DNA of 64,000 nt. It comes from Caballeronia catudaia. GTDB taxonomy: Bacteria; Pseudomonadota; Gammaproteobacteria; Burkholderiales; Burkholderiaceae. Location of the stretch: NCBI RefSeq assembly GCF_001544755.2, contig NZ_FCOF02000002.1, forward strand, positions 62,001 through 126,000. The letters are read 5' to 3'. Positions 1 through 9,408 of the stretch are shown here, piece by piece; the first letter of the stretch is position 1; every line of letters begins with the position of its first letter. Below the pieces are notes generated by a model. That model was given only the letters and a program-made list of their open reading frames with translations. It had not been told where the DNA came from and did no database searches. A program made the translations under genes and the position numbers.

Positions 1-1
1 G

Positions 2-580
2 CATATCCACGAAAAGCATCCCGGCATTCCGGTGATTCTCGATGCCAAGCGCGGCGACATCGGCAGCACGGCGGAGCAATACGCGAAGGAAGCCTTCGAG
101 CGCTACAAGGCCGACGCCGTGACGGTCAATCCGTACATGGGCTTCGATTCGATCGAGCCGTATCTCGCGCACGAAGGGCGTGGCGTGATCGTGCTGTGCC
201 GCACGTCGAACGCGGGCGGCTCGGACCTGCAATTCCTGACGACGTCCGATGGCACGCCGCTGTATCAGGTCGTCGCGCGGCTCGCGGCGGAAAAGTGGAA
301 CGCCAAGGGACAGCTCGGCCTCGTCGTCGGCGCGACGTTCCCGAAGGAAATCGAAACGGTTCGGGGGATCGTCGGCGAGATGCCGTTGCTCATTCCGGGC
401 ATCGGCGCGCAGGGCGGCGATGTGAAAGCGACCGTGCGCGCGGGCCGCACGGCGAACGGCGCCGGCATGCTGATCAACTCATCGCGCGCGATCATTTACG
501 CCGGCAAGGGTGACGACTACGCGCAAGCCGCGGCCGTTGCGGCGGAGAAGACGCGCGACGCGATCAATGAGTATCGGTGA
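2..580 (+). CDS. pyrF: Orotidine 5'-phosphate decarboxylase, 5'-truncated by window edge
   Basis: Decarboxylates orotidine monophosphate to UMP, the last step of de novo pyrimidine synthesis, in the cytoplasm. The open frame runs from the first bases of the window, so the true start lies outside; 192 residues are visible. The catalytic Lys/Asp signature [15 protein letters not shown] lies near the visible start. The motif and the C-terminal segment (PGIGAQGGD, then [13 protein letters not shown]) fit the long bacterial PyrF class (about 270 aa) rather than the short E. coli type. It converges with the helicase gene downstream, with only 9 bases between the two stop codons and no terminator hairpin visible there. 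Confidence 0.93.
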   Translation, partial: HIHEKHPGIPVILDAKRGDIGSTAEQYAKEAFERYKADAVTVNPYMGFDSIEPYLAHEGRGVIVLCRTSNAGGSDLQFLTTSDGTPLYQVVARLAAEKWNAKGQLGLVVGATFPKEIETVRGIVGEMPLLIPGIGAQGGDVKATVRAGRTANGAGMLINSSRAIIYAGKGDDYAQAAAVAAEKTRDAINEYR

Positions 581-589
581 GCGGGTAGA

Positions 590-3500
590 TCAATCGTCCG
601 GAATCGGCGCGAACAACGCGTCGATGTCCTCGGCGGAGAACTTCGCGACCGCCTTCGCGTCTTCGGACAGAATGCCCGCCGCAAGCGCCGCCTTGCGCTC
701 CTGCATGTCGAGAATCTTCTCCTCGATGCTGCCCGCCGCCACCAGCTTGTACACGAACACCGGCTTGTCCTGCCCGATGCGATGCGCCCGATCCGTCGCC
801 TGATTTTCGGCAGCCGGGTTCCACCACGGATCGTAGTGAATCACGGTATCGGCGGCGGTCAGATTCAGGCCGACGCCGCCCGCTTTCAGGCTGATCAGGA
901 AAACGGACGCCTCGCCTGCCTGAAAACGCTGCACCGGAGTTTTCCGGTCGGTCGTTTCGCCCGTCAGCGTGACATAGGCGATGCCCGCATCATCGAGCGT
1001 ACGGGCGATGATCGCGAGCATGCTCGCGAACTGCGAGAACACCAGCACGCGCCGCCCTTCTTCGATGAGATTCGGCAATAGCTCCAGCAGGAGCGCGAGC
1101 TTGGCCGAACCTTCCACTTTCTTCGCGCCCGTCAGCTTGACGAGCGACGGATCGCAGCACACCTGCCGAAGCTTCAATAGCGCATCGAGCATGACGATAT
1201 GGCTGCGCGCCAAACCCTGCTTCTCGATGGCGTCGCGCACCTTCTTCTGCATCGCGGCGCGCACGGTCTCGTAGAGATCGCGCTGCGCGCCTTCGAGTCC
1301 GACGCTGCGCACGATCGTGGTTTTCGGCGGCAATTCCTTCGCGACATCGTCTTTGCGGCGGCGGAGCATGAACGGGCGAATCCGGCGCGCGAGCAGATCG
1401 CGGCGCGTCATATCGTTCTGCTTTTCGACCGGTTTGCGCCAGCGCGCCGCGAACTCCTTCTGCGTGCCGAGAAAGCCGGGCAGCAGGAAATCGAACTGCG
1501 ACCAGAGCTCGCCGAGATGGTTCTCGAGCGGCGTGCCGGTGAGACACAGCCGATGCCGCGCCCGCAAGGTGCGGATGACGCCGGCCGCCTTGCTCGATGC
1601 GTTCTTCACGTACTGCGCTTCGTCGAGTATCAGCAGGTGATAGTCGTGCTGCGCGAGCGATTCGTGATCGCGCCAGATCAGCGGATAGGTGGTGATGATC
1701 AGCTCGTGCGCGGCGATATCGGCAAAGCGCTCGTGACGCTGCGGCCCGTGCAGATCGAGCACTTTCAGTTCCGGCGCGAAACGCCGCGCCTCGTCCTGCC
1801 AGTTGGTGACGAGCGTGGTGGGCACGACGATCAGCGCTGGCTGCGTGAGCCGGCCTGCTTCTTTCTCGACGAGGATATGCGCAAGCGTCTGCACGGTCTT
1901 GCCGAGACCCATGTCGTCGGCGAGCACGCCGGCGAGGTCATGTTCGCGCAGGAACTGCATCCAGTCGACGCCCTCTCGCTGATACTCGCGCAGCGTCGCG
2001 CTCAGTCCGCGCGGCGGCTCGATCCTGCGCGGCGCGGCGGCGTGACGCAGCCGCCGCGCAAGATCGATGATCGACGCGTCGCCGTCGAACTGCCAGCGCA
2101 ACTTCCCGTCCGATTCCGTGAGTCGGCCGGCTTCGAGCGTCGACAGGCGCAATGGCGTTTCGGCGTGCCGGTCGATGCGATCGAACAGGTCGATCAGCGT
2201 GTGCACGAGCGGCTTGATGCGCGCGGCGCGCAGCATGAAGCGCCGGCCTTCGTCTGTGCGGAATTCGACGGCATGGGCGTCGTCGATGGCGTCGATGGAG
2301 CCGTTGAGCCAGCGCCGGTCGCGCGCGAACAGATCGGCGAGAAGCGGTTCGAGGCGCACGCGCCGATCTTCGACCGTGATGCCCAGTTCGATATCGAACC
2401 AGTCGTTTCCGGCTGCGTGCGCTCGTGCCTCGATCTGCTCGATCTCGACGGTATCGAAGCGCGAATTCGGCGTGATCTCAACGCGCCAGCCGGCGTCGCG
2501 CAACGCGGGAATCTCCTCGCTGACGAACGCGGGCCACGCGTCGCGCCCCGGCATGATGAAGCCGCCCGCGAAGGGCGATTCGTCGCGGCTGGCCGACGCG
2601 TCCGATATCGGTTTCAGTCCGCGTTTGACGAGGCGCTCGACGCACGCGTCTTCCAGATCGGTGCGGCGCGCGATCCGCACGAGTTCGCCATCCGCGAGCC
2701 GCACGAGCACTTCGGGGCTGCCTGCCGAAATCATGATCTCGCCGTAGTCGAAATCGAGCAGCGCGAGGTCGAGTTCCAGCACGCTCGTATCGAGCTTGCG
2801 AGGCGTATCCATCAGGAGCGTGTCGAGCGTGAGCACCGGCGTCGGCGCGACGTCGATCATGCGCATGTCGATTTCGCCATCGACGGGCGGCGCAGGCAGC
2901 GTCGGCGCGAATTCCTGTAAGGCCGCTCGCACGATTTCCGCTTCCTCGACTGTCAGCACCGGCATCGCGAGATAGTCGGCAAGCAGTTCGTCGGGAACGG
3001 GCGCGTCGACTGTGCCCGTTTCGTGCGTGAACATGTCCACGTACCACGGCGGCTCGACGGGCAGCACGACGTTCGATTGCGGCTCGGTTTCGAGCGACGC
3101 GAAGATCATGTCGTCGCCGTGCGGTATCCATTCGATGTCGGCACGGCGGCGCGCGCCTTCGCGCAGCGGGCTGTCGAGCGCCAGGTCGTTCGGATCGGCT
3201 TCGTAGTAGAGCCGGCCGGTCGCGAGCATCATCTTCCAGATGGCCGCGCCTTTTTTGCCGCGGAGGTGAAAAGCGCTCGTCGAGAAGCCTCGTTCGTTGC
3301 GAAGCGCGCGCAGGATCGTGTCATCTTCCTGCGTGACGAACTTCGGCGGTGCGTTCCAGCTCGCGTAGTTGGGCGACCAGAACTCCGTCGCGCGGATGGT
3401 GCCATCGACTCCGAGCCGTGCCTTGTACGTCACCAACTCGACGACCACCGATTGAATGCGCGCGGGCATGAGCACGTACACGATCTGATGGCTCACGCCG

Positions 3501-3904
3501 CCGCTTTTGCCAGCAGGTTTGGCCGCCTTCGGCTGCGTCTGCCGAACCCGTTCGCGAAAGCCCGACAGCCATTGCTCGACTTCGATACTCAAACCCGTTT
3601 TCGACGAGTGCTGTTCGAGTTCCAGCAGCGCGAGCAGCGTGGCCGCAACATGCTTGCACTGATAGCCGACCGGGCACGAGCAGGAGCCGCTCGGACGACG
3701 GCCGTCGAAGGAGATCTCGACATCGTAGGGCTCCGGTTGCGTGCCGGTGACTCGCGCGCTGAGCATCGGGCCCGACCATGCGATACCGGAGACAGCGCGA
3801 ACATAACCGAGCGCTCTATCGAATGTTTTCAGGCCCACCCATGCGGCGATCTCGGATCGGGTGAACGCGATGGAACGAACCGTAGGGCGCGATGAACTGC
3901 TCAT
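590..3904 (-). CDS. SWIM zinc-finger / SNF2-family helicase-like ATPase
   Basis: Large DEAD-box-superfamily SNF2/Rad54-type ATPase (1104 aa from the chosen start), probably acting on DNA or nucleoprotein. Near the N terminus is a SWIM-type zinc motif (CSCPVGYQCKH). The C-terminal half holds the SNF2 core: Walker A ADDMGLGKTVQT, Walker B LILDEAQYVKN (DEAQ instead of DEAH), LTGTPLENHLGELWS, and the helicase-C motif DPWWNPAAENQATDRAHRIGQ read in two parts. I chose ATG 3904 because it clears the pncC stop. An in-frame TTG at 3937 would add 11 residues and overlap pncC by 20 bases. It is the last gene of a minus-strand run thiL-pgpA-pncC-helicase. The biological role of this subfamily is not established. 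Confidence 0.88.
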   Translation of the reverse strand: MSSSSRPTVRSIAFTRSEIAAWVGLKTFDRALGYVRAVSGIAWSGPMLSARVTGTQPEPYDVEISFDGRRPSGSCSCPVGYQCKHVAATLLALLELEQHSSKTGLSIEVEQWLSGFRERVRQTQPKAAKPAGKSGGVSHQIVYVLMPARIQSVVVELVTYKARLGVDGTIRATEFWSPNYASWNAPPKFVTQEDDTILRALRNERGFSTSAFHLRGKKGAAIWKMMLATGRLYYEADPNDLALDSPLREGARRRADIEWIPHGDDMIFASLETEPQSNVVLPVEPPWYVDMFTHETGTVDAPVPDELLADYLAMPVLTVEEAEIVRAALQEFAPTLPAPPVDGEIDMRMIDVAPTPVLTLDTLLMDTPRKLDTSVLELDLALLDFDYGEIMISAGSPEVLVRLADGELVRIARRTDLEDACVERLVKRGLKPISDASASRDESPFAGGFIMPGRDAWPAFVSEEIPALRDAGWRVEITPNSRFDTVEIEQIEARAHAAGNDWFDIELGITVEDRRVRLEPLLADLFARDRRWLNGSIDAIDDAHAVEFRTDEGRRFMLRAARIKPLVHTLIDLFDRIDRHAETPLRLSTLEAGRLTESDGKLRWQFDGDASIIDLARRLRHAAAPRRIEPPRGLSATLREYQREGVDWMQFLREHDLAGVLADDMGLGKTVQTLAHILVEKEAGRLTQPALIVVPTTLVTNWQDEARRFAPELKVLDLHGPQRHERFADIAAHELIITTYPLIWRDHESLAQHDYHLLILDEAQYVKNASSKAAGVIRTLRARHRLCLTGTPLENHLGELWSQFDFLLPGFLGTQKEFAARWRKPVEKQNDMTRRDLLARRIRPFMLRRRKDDVAKELPPKTTIVRSVGLEGAQRDLYETVRAAMQKKVRDAIEKQGLARSHIVMLDALLKLRQVCCDPSLVKLTGAKKVEGSAKLALLLELLPNLIEEGRRVLVFSQFASMLAIIARTLDDAGIAYVTLTGETTDRKTPVQRFQAGEASVFLISLKAGGVGLNLTAADTVIHYDPWWNPAAENQATDRAHRIGQDKPVFVYKLVAAGSIEEKILDMQERKAALAAGILSEDAKAVAKFSAEDIDALFAPIPDD

Positions 3905-3917
3905 ACGCTGCTTCGGC

Positions 3918-4418
3918 TCACCGCTCGCGTTGTTCAAGAAAATCCAGCAGCTTTCTCAGCGCATGCGCCGCCGCCTGCGAGCGCACCTGCTCGCGGTCGC
4001 CCTTGAAATGCTGCGTCTCGACGCCCGTATGAAGCCGGTTGCTCCACCCGAACGACACCGTGCCGACCGGCTTCGCCTCGCTGCCGCCCGCCGGGCCCGC
4101 GACGCCCGTGATCGCGATCGAAACCTGCGCGCGGCTGTTGCGCAGCGCGCCCTCGGCCATCGCCTTCGCGACGGGCTCGCTCACCGCGCCGTGCTGCTCG
4201 ATGAGCGCGGCCGGCACGCCGATCATCTCGATCTTCGCCAGATTCGAATACGTGACGAAGCCGCGCTCGAACCACGCGCTGCTGCCCGAAATATCGGTGA
4301 TGGCGGTCGCGACCATGCCGCCCGTGCACGATTCGGCGGTTGCGAGCATCAGCCGTTCGTCGCGCAGCTTGTTGCCGACGCGGATCGCAAGTTGGTGAAC
4401 GACGGTGTCGGTTGGCAT
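3918..4418 (-). CDS. pncC: Nicotinamide-nucleotide amidase (CinA C-terminal family)
   Basis: Hydrolyses nicotinamide mononucleotide to nicotinic acid mononucleotide, recycling the pyridine nucleotide released by NAD-dependent DNA ligase. The 166-aa protein is a stand-alone CinA C-terminal domain, the usual length for PncC. The family signature TAESCTGG is at about residues 27-34, followed by GFVTYSN and the conserved AITGVAGPAGGS segment. It lies 28 bases downstream of pgpA on the same strand and probably shares its transcript. Confidence 0.92.
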   Translation of the reverse strand: MPTDTVVHQLAIRVGNKLRDERLMLATAESCTGGMVATAITDISGSSAWFERGFVTYSNLAKIEMIGVPAALIEQHGAVSEPVAKAMAEGALRNSRAQVSIAITGVAGPAGGSEAKPVGTVSFGWSNRLHTGVETQHFKGDREQVRSQAAAHALRKLLDFLEQRER

Positions 4419-4446
4419 GGCGATGTTCTCGAAGAGAGGGATGAAA

Positions 4447-4980
4447 TCAGACGGTCATGCGCCACAGCGCGATTACGAGCAGCGTGAAGAACGCCGCGAC
4501 GAGATCATCGAACATGATGCCGAAGCCGCCTTTCAAATGACGGTCGAAATAGCGGATCGGCGGCGGCTTCACCATGTCGAAGAAGCGGAACACGATGAAT
4601 GCCCAAAGCTGGCCGGTAAACGTGGCGGGCGTGACGAGCAGCAGCACGAGCCAGAACGCGACGATCTCGTCCCACACGACCGGCGACGGGTCCGCGATAC
4701 CCATTTTCTTCGCGGTGAAGCCGGTGAACCAGCATCCGGCGATAAAGCCGACGACGATCAGCGCGCCCCATTCCGCGACCGTCAGATGTCGATTGAACAA
4801 GACGAACGACACCCACGCAAAGAGAGTGCCGAACGTCCCGGGCGCGATGGGCGACAGCCCGCTGCCGAAGCCGAGCGACAGGATGTGCAGCGGATGGTCG
4901 AGCATGAAGCGCGCGCTCGCCTTGCGCGGCTTCGGGTTTTGCGGCGAAGCGCTACCCGCGAGCGTGGGGTCAGTCTGCAT
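4447..4980 (-). CDS. pgpA: Phosphatidylglycerophosphatase A
   Basis: Removes the phosphate from phosphatidylglycerol phosphate to make phosphatidylglycerol, at the inner membrane. It is 177 aa long. The conserved start of the domain (GFGSGLSPIAPGTFGT) and the acidic motif PSPVVWDEIVAFW are both present, with several hydrophobic segments between and after them. The first codons overlap the end of thiL by 11 bases, so translation is probably coupled, an arrangement common in proteobacteria. Confidence 0.94.
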   Translation of the reverse strand: MQTDPTLAGSASPQNPKPRKASARFMLDHPLHILSLGFGSGLSPIAPGTFGTLFAWVSFVLFNRHLTVAEWGALIVVGFIAGCWFTGFTAKKMGIADPSPVVWDEIVAFWLVLLLVTPATFTGQLWAFIVFRFFDMVKPPPIRYFDRHLKGGFGIMFDDLVAAFFTLLVIALWRMTV

Positions 4981-5959
4981 GAAAATGATCGAAGCCTTGC
5001 AACGTCAGAGAGAGCGGGGCGCCTGCGGCGTCGCGCCAGGCGATTCGCGGCGCACCAGATGATTCGATTGTACCGATGCGGGTCAACGGCACATTCAGGC
5101 TCTTCCCGATATTTGCGATCGCGCCGCGCGCGGCGACGGGCGCGGTGAAGCAGAGCTCGTAGTCGTCGCCGCCCGCGAGCGTGCATTGGCGGCGCGCGGG
5201 CTCGGGCAGCGCGCGCACGGCCTCCGAGCAGGGCACGGCATCGGCGTCGACGGTCGCGCGCAGGCCCGAGCGCTTCAGGATGTGCATGAGGTCCCCCGCG
5301 AGGCCGTCGGAGATATCGAGCGCCGCGTGCGCGACGCCGCGCAGCGCGAGTCCCACCGCGACGCGAGGTTCGGGGCGCTCCAGTGCGCGCCGCCAGTCCG
5401 AGCCCTCCGGCGCCGCCCATTCGCCGCGAATCGCGCCGAGGCCCGCGCGCGCATCGCCCAAGGTGCCGGACACGTAAATGTCGTCGCCGGGCTGCGCGGC
5501 GTCGCGGCGCAAGGCGGCGCCGTTGGGCACGTCGCCGAACACGGTGATGCAGATGTTAAGCGGCCCGCTCGTCGTATCGCCGCCGACGAGCGCGCAGTCG
5601 TAGCGTTCGGCGAGCGCGAAGAGGCCGTCGCTGAAGGCTTCGAGCCACGTTTCGTCGACGCGCGGCAAGGCGAGCGCGAGCGTGAACGCGTGCGGTTTCG
5701 CGCCCATCGCGGCGAGATCCGAGAGATTCACCGCGAGCGCCTTGTGGCCGAGCGCGTAAGGATCGACATCGGCGAAGAAGTGGCGGCCCTCGACCAGCAT
5801 GTCCGTCGAAATGGCGAGCTGATGGCCGGCGGGCGGCCCGATGAGCGCGCAGTCGTCGCCGATACCGAGCGGCGTCGCGGAAGCGTCCTGCTCACGCGGC
5901 GTGGGCGCCGACGCGCGGCGTGCGAAGAAACGGTCGATCAATGAAAACTCTGAGAGCAT
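4970..5959 (-). CDS. thiL: Thiamine-monophosphate kinase
   Basis: Phosphorylates thiamine monophosphate to thiamine diphosphate, the active cofactor (used for example by the transketolase encoded at 11.6 kb). It is 329 aa long. The N-terminal GIGDDCALI and the STDMLVEGRHF and NLSDLAAMGAKP motifs are classic AIR-synthase/ThiL family signatures, and ALDISDGLAGDL follows in the C-terminal half. First gene of the leftward thiL-pgpA-pncC group; it diverges from maeB across about 240 bases that must carry both promoters. Confidence 0.95.
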   Translation of the reverse strand: MLSEFSLIDRFFARRASAPTPREQDASATPLGIGDDCALIGPPAGHQLAISTDMLVEGRHFFADVDPYALGHKALAVNLSDLAAMGAKPHAFTLALALPRVDETWLEAFSDGLFALAERYDCALVGGDTTSGPLNICITVFGDVPNGAALRRDAAQPGDDIYVSGTLGDARAGLGAIRGEWAAPEGSDWRRALERPEPRVAVGLALRGVAHAALDISDGLAGDLMHILKRSGLRATVDADAVPCSEAVRALPEPARRQCTLAGGDDYELCFTAPVAARGAIANIGKSLNVPLTRIGTIESSGAPRIAWRDAAGAPLSLTLQGFDHFHAD

Positions 5960-6200
5960 GCGTCGGCGATAACGGTTGATTGTTGCGATGCACGATGAGA
6001 TCGCGGCGCCGGGAAACCCGCACCGTATCTCGAAAACAACCGGCCGGGGTCCGCGAAGGCTTGCCGCACGGCCCGATCAGACGTTTTCCAGTCACGGCAC
6101 TTGTAGCCGAAATGCATGGGCCGCGGCCCGAAACCGTCTCTGATTGGCGCTACAATGCGTTCGAACTTCCATTCTAATTCCCGCACCGCTAGCCCGCCTT

Positions 6201-8495
6201 ATGACGACTGACGCCAATACCAAGTTGCGCGAAGCCGCGCTCGACTATCACGAATTTCCCGTTCCCGGAAAAATCGCGATCGCGCCGACGAAGCAGATGA
6301 TCAACCAGCGCGACCTCGCGCTGGCCTACTCGCCGGGCGTCGCGTTCGCGTGTGAAGCGATCGTCGAAGATCCGCTGAACGCCGCGCGCTTCACCGCGCG
6401 CAGCAATCTCGTGGGCGTCGTGTCGAATGGCACGGCCGTGCTCGGTCTCGGCAACATCGGGCCGCTCGCGTCGAAGCCGGTGATGGAAGGCAAGGCCGTG
6501 CTCTTCAAGAAGTTCGCCGGCATCGACGTGTTCGATATCGAGCTGAACGAAACCGATCCGCACAAGCTCGTCGACGTGATCGCCGCGCTCGAACCGACTT
6601 TCGGCGGCATCAATCTGGAAGACATCAAGGCGCCGGATTGCTTCATCGTCGAGCGCGAGTGCCGCAAGCGCATGAAGATTCCCGTCTTTCACGACGACCA
6701 GCACGGCACGGCCATCGTCGTCGCGGCGGCGATCACCAATGGTTTGAAGGTGGTCGGCAAGAACATCGGCGAAGTGAAGCTCGTCGCGTCGGGCGCGGGT
6801 GCGGCGGCGCTCGCCTGCCTGAACCTGCTCGTCGATCTCGGCATGAAGCGCGAGAACATCTACGTGACGGACCTGGCCGGCGTGGTCTACAAGGGCCGCA
6901 CGGAATTGATGGATCCGGACAAGGAACAATTCGCCCGCGAAACCAGCGCGCGCACGCTCGCCGAAGTCATGGAAGGCGCGGACGTGTTCCTCGGTCTCTC
7001 GGCCGGCGGTGTGCTCAAGCAGGACATGGTCAAGCAGATGGCCGCGAAGCCGCTGATTCTCGCGCTCGCGAACCCGACACCGGAAATCCTGCCGGAACTC
7101 GCGCTCGAAGTCCGCCCGGACGCGGTGCTCGCGACTGGCCGCACGGACTATCCGAACCAGGTCAACAACGTACTGTGTTTTCCGTTCATTTTCCGCGGCG
7201 CGCTGGATGTCGGCGCAACCGTCATCACGAAGGAAATGGAAATCGCGGCGGTGAACGCAATCGCCGAACTGGCGCGTCAGGAGCAGAGCGATATCGTCGC
7301 GACGGCTTACGGCATTCAGGATCTGTCGTTCGGTCCGGAATATCTGATTCCGAAGCCGTTCGATCCGCGCCTCATCGTGAAGATCGCGCCGGCGGTGGCG
7401 AGGGCCGCGATGGAAAGCGGCGTGGCTACGCGTCCGATCGAGGACATGGACGCCTACGAGCAGCATCTTCAGCAGTTCGTCTACCACAGCGGCACGACGA
7501 TGAAGCCGGTGTTCCAGCTCGCGCGCAGCGTGGAGCCGGACAAGAAGCGCATCGTTTTCGCGGAGGGCGAGGAAGAGCGCGTGCTGCGCGCGGTGCAGAT
7601 CGCTGTCGATGAAAAGATCGCGAAGCCGATCCTCATCGGCCGTCCGGCGGTCATCGAGCAGCGTATTCAGAAGTTCGGCCTGCGTCTTACGCCGGGCGCC
7701 GACTTCACGGTCGTCGATACCGACCACGACGAGCGCTACCGCGACTTCTGGCAAACCTATTACAAGATGATGGCGCGCAAAGGCATCAGCGAGCAGATGG
7801 CGAAGCTCGAGATGCGCCGCCGCACCACGCTGATCGGCGCGATGCTGGTGCGGAAGGGCGAAGCCGACGGCATGATCTGCGGCACGGTGAGCACGACGCA
7901 TCGTCATCTGCACTTCATCGATCAGGTCATCGGCAAGAAGGAAGGCGCGAAGGTCTACGCGGCGATGAACGCGCTCGTGCTGCCCGGCCGCCAGATTTTC
8001 ATCGTCGATACGCACGTGAACGTCGACCCGACGCCCGAGCAGCTCGCCGAGATCACGATCATGGCGGCGGAAGAGGTGAAGCGCTTCGGCATCTTGCCGA
8101 AGATCGCGCTGCTGTCGCATTCGAACTTCGGCACGAGCAACGCGCCGACGGCGCAGAAGATGCGCGACGTGCTCGCGATCCTGAGAGAGCGTGCGCCGGA
8201 TCTCGACGTGGACGGCGAGATGCACGGCGACGTCGCGCTCGACGCGCGGCTGCGCAAGGACGTGCTGCCGGAATCGACGCTCGAAGGCGATGCGAACCTG
8301 CTGATCCTGCCGAACATCGACGCGGCGAATATCTCGTACAACCTGCTCAAGACGGCGGCGGGCAACAACATCGCGATCGGGCCGATCCTGCTCGGCGCGG
8401 CACAGCCGGTCCACGTGCTCACGTCGTCGGCGACGGTGCGACGTATCGTCAACATGACGGCGTTGCTGGTGGCGGATGCATCGGCGGCGCGCTGA
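6201..8495 (+). CDS. maeB: NADP-dependent malic enzyme with phosphotransacetylase-like C-terminal domain
   Basis: Oxidatively decarboxylates malate to pyruvate with NADP. It is 764 aa long with the usual two-part architecture: malic N-terminal and NAD-binding domains in about residues 1-410 ([40 protein letters not shown]) and a phosphotransacetylase-like domain from about residue 430, generally regarded as regulatory rather than catalytic. I chose ATG 6201 ([14 protein letters not shown], the family's usual beginning) over an upstream TTG at 6144. A TACAAT -10-like hexamer is at 6151-6156. A strong intrinsic terminator follows the stop. Confidence 0.95.
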   Translation: MTTDANTKLREAALDYHEFPVPGKIAIAPTKQMINQRDLALAYSPGVAFACEAIVEDPLNAARFTARSNLVGVVSNGTAVLGLGNIGPLASKPVMEGKAVLFKKFAGIDVFDIELNETDPHKLVDVIAALEPTFGGINLEDIKAPDCFIVERECRKRMKIPVFHDDQHGTAIVVAAAITNGLKVVGKNIGEVKLVASGAGAAALACLNLLVDLGMKRENIYVTDLAGVVYKGRTELMDPDKEQFARETSARTLAEVMEGADVFLGLSAGGVLKQDMVKQMAAKPLILALANPTPEILPELALEVRPDAVLATGRTDYPNQVNNVLCFPFIFRGALDVGATVITKEMEIAAVNAIAELARQEQSDIVATAYGIQDLSFGPEYLIPKPFDPRLIVKIAPAVARAAMESGVATRPIEDMDAYEQHLQQFVYHSGTTMKPVFQLARSVEPDKKRIVFAEGEEERVLRAVQIAVDEKIAKPILIGRPAVIEQRIQKFGLRLTPGADFTVVDTDHDERYRDFWQTYYKMMARKGISEQMAKLEMRRRTTLIGAMLVRKGEADGMICGTVSTTHRHLHFIDQVIGKKEGAKVYAAMNALVLPGRQIFIVDTHVNVDPTPEQLAEITIMAAEEVKRFGILPKIALLSHSNFGTSNAPTAQKMRDVLAILRERAPDLDVDGEMHGDVALDARLRKDVLPESTLEGDANLLILPNIDAANISYNLLKTAAGNNIAIGPILLGAAQPVHVLTSSATVRRIVNMTALLVADASAAR

Positions 8496-8514
8496 TAACG
8501 GCTTTGGTCAGACG

Positions 8515-8545
8515 AAAAAGCGGCGAGTCCCTCGCCGCTTTTTTG
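8515..8545 (+). terminator. Rho-independent terminator of maeB
   Basis: The 13-base arm AAAAAGCGGCGAG (8515-8527), loop TCC, perfect complementary arm to 8543, then T residues. It begins 19 bases after the maeB stop codon. Confidence 0.9.
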
Positions 8546-8557
8546 CTTTTCGAGGCG

Positions 8558-8713
8558 AAAAAAAGCGTGCCGTGTGACCACGGCACGCTCGCGAAGAAGA
8601 AAGAGCATGTCTGCTTCGATCCCGCAAAACGCAGAACCCGACGGCAGAGCGCGCTGCCGCGAAGCTGGCGACGGGTGAGGCGGCCCGTCCAAAGGCTTCA
8701 AGGTTCCACGAGT
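8558..8713 (-). ncRNA. Candidate structured small RNA (unnamed)
   Basis: Leftward transcript inferred from three signals. There is a minus-strand -10-like GATAAT (plus positions 8719-8724), a perfect terminator hairpin at 8565-8588, and between them four nested or serial complementary pairs. These are an outer GAACC/GGTTC pair (8634-8638 with 8702-8706), GAAGC/GCTTC (8661-8665 with 8695-8699) enclosing the hairpin GACGGG/CCCGTC (8670-8675 with 8684-8689), and the hairpin CGGCAG/CTGCCG (8642-8647 with 8654-8659). Length would be about 150 nt. It does not match 6S, tmRNA, 4.5S or RNase P RNA as far as I can recognise. The exact ends are guesses. Confidence 0.4.
8565..8588 (-). terminator. Minus-strand rho-independent terminator
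   Basis: Perfect 10-base stem (GCGTGCCGTG, loop TGAC, CACGGCACGC). Read on the minus strand it is followed by a run of seven T (plus-strand A run 8558-8564), so it terminates leftward transcription. No leftward protein gene precedes it, which is the main argument for the small-RNA candidate just upstream on that strand. Confidence 0.75.
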
Positions 8714-8729
8714 TAATTATTATCTCGTG
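8707..8729. promoter_or_regulatory. Dyad (operator-like) over the candidate small-RNA promoter
   Basis: Inverted repeat CACGAG-N11-CTCGTG with an all A/T spacer. It overlaps the minus-strand GATAAT hexamer (8719-8724), so a dimeric regulator bound here would control the leftward transcript. The regulator is unknown. Confidence 0.35.
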
Positions 8730-8909
8730 TAAGATAAAAATCTCGATTCGGGCTAATTCCAGAGAAATGCGTTTGCGCCGTAATTGCACAGCATCGCGAA
8801 ATTGAGAAAAAAATTCCGATTTTCCGCGCAACGTTGCTTCGCCCTGTCATTAGCGATACCCTTACATCTTTCATGGTCGCCGGATTCTAGGTAACGCGAG
8901 GACAACCGC

Positions 8910-9392
8910 TTGGTGATACGCGCGAGGGCACTCTCCTCCATCGTCGCCCTGAGCGTCCTTTTGGGCGCATGCGGCAAGGATGAACCTCGAAGTGTTCAGG
9001 AGCCGGTTGCTTCGGCGAGTCCGGCGCCGGTCTTGCCGGCGGAATCGGCCCGAGAAGCGCAGGTGCGGCAGCCGGAAGCGACCGGCGGGCAGGAGCGTGA
9101 CGGACTGGCCACCGTCCACATTGCGCAGTTGCCCAGGCAGGCGGTTGCGACATTGCGGCTGATCGAAGCGGGCGGCCCTTTCCCTTACGAGAAGGACGGC
9201 GTCGTGTTCGGCAATCGCGAGCGTGTGCTTCCGCGGCATCCACGCGGCTACTACCACGAGTACACCGTTCCCACGCCTCGCGCGCGGGATCGCGGCGCGC
9301 GTCGGATCGTGTGCGGCGGGCCGAAGAGGCAGACCGGCGATTGCTACTACACAGACGACCACTACTCCAGTTTCAAACGTATTGCAGATTAA
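8910..9392 (+). CDS. Secreted guanyl-specific ribonuclease (barnase / RNase Sa-like), predicted lipoprotein
   Basis: Microbial ribonuclease of the barnase/RNase N1-T1 superfamily. The 160-aa protein has a signal peptide ending in a lipobox (LGAC, Cys21), then a low-complexity Ala/Pro/Glu linker (about 24-62) and the catalytic domain (about 66-160). The three catalytic elements are present: Glu117 in YHEYTV, Arg131/132 in ARRIV and His151 in DDHYSSF. The start is TTG 8910, placed 7 bases after GCGAGGA; GTG 8913 is an equally possible start. The barstar-type inhibitor gene follows 16 bases downstream, so this is an RNase/immunity pair. A lipid-anchored, exported RNase would act outside the cytoplasm, as a nutrient-scavenging or competitive enzyme (inference). 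Confidence 0.85.
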   Translation: MVIRARALSSIVALSVLLGACGKDEPRSVQEPVASASPAPVLPAESAREAQVRQPEATGGQERDGLATVHIAQLPRQAVATLRLIEAGGPFPYEKDGVVFGNRERVLPRHPRGYYHEYTVPTPRARDRGARRIVCGGPKRQTGDCYYTDDHYSSFKRIAD

Positions 9393-9408
9393 TTACGGGA
9401 TTAACGGC

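Larger units (their letters stand above)
8496..8909. other. Non-coding interval between maeB and the RNase gene
   Basis: This stretch holds the maeB terminator (8515-8545), the leftward terminator and candidate small RNA (8558-8713) and an AT-rich part (about 8710-8880) that must carry the promoter for the RNase/barstar pair. I see no convincing protein gene in it. Confidence 0.6.

Noticed and set aside
8558-8713. Identification of the candidate small RNA as 6S RNA, tmRNA, 4.5S RNA or RNase P RNA
   Set aside because: The sequence lacks the conserved segments of these RNAs as I know them; it was left unnamed.
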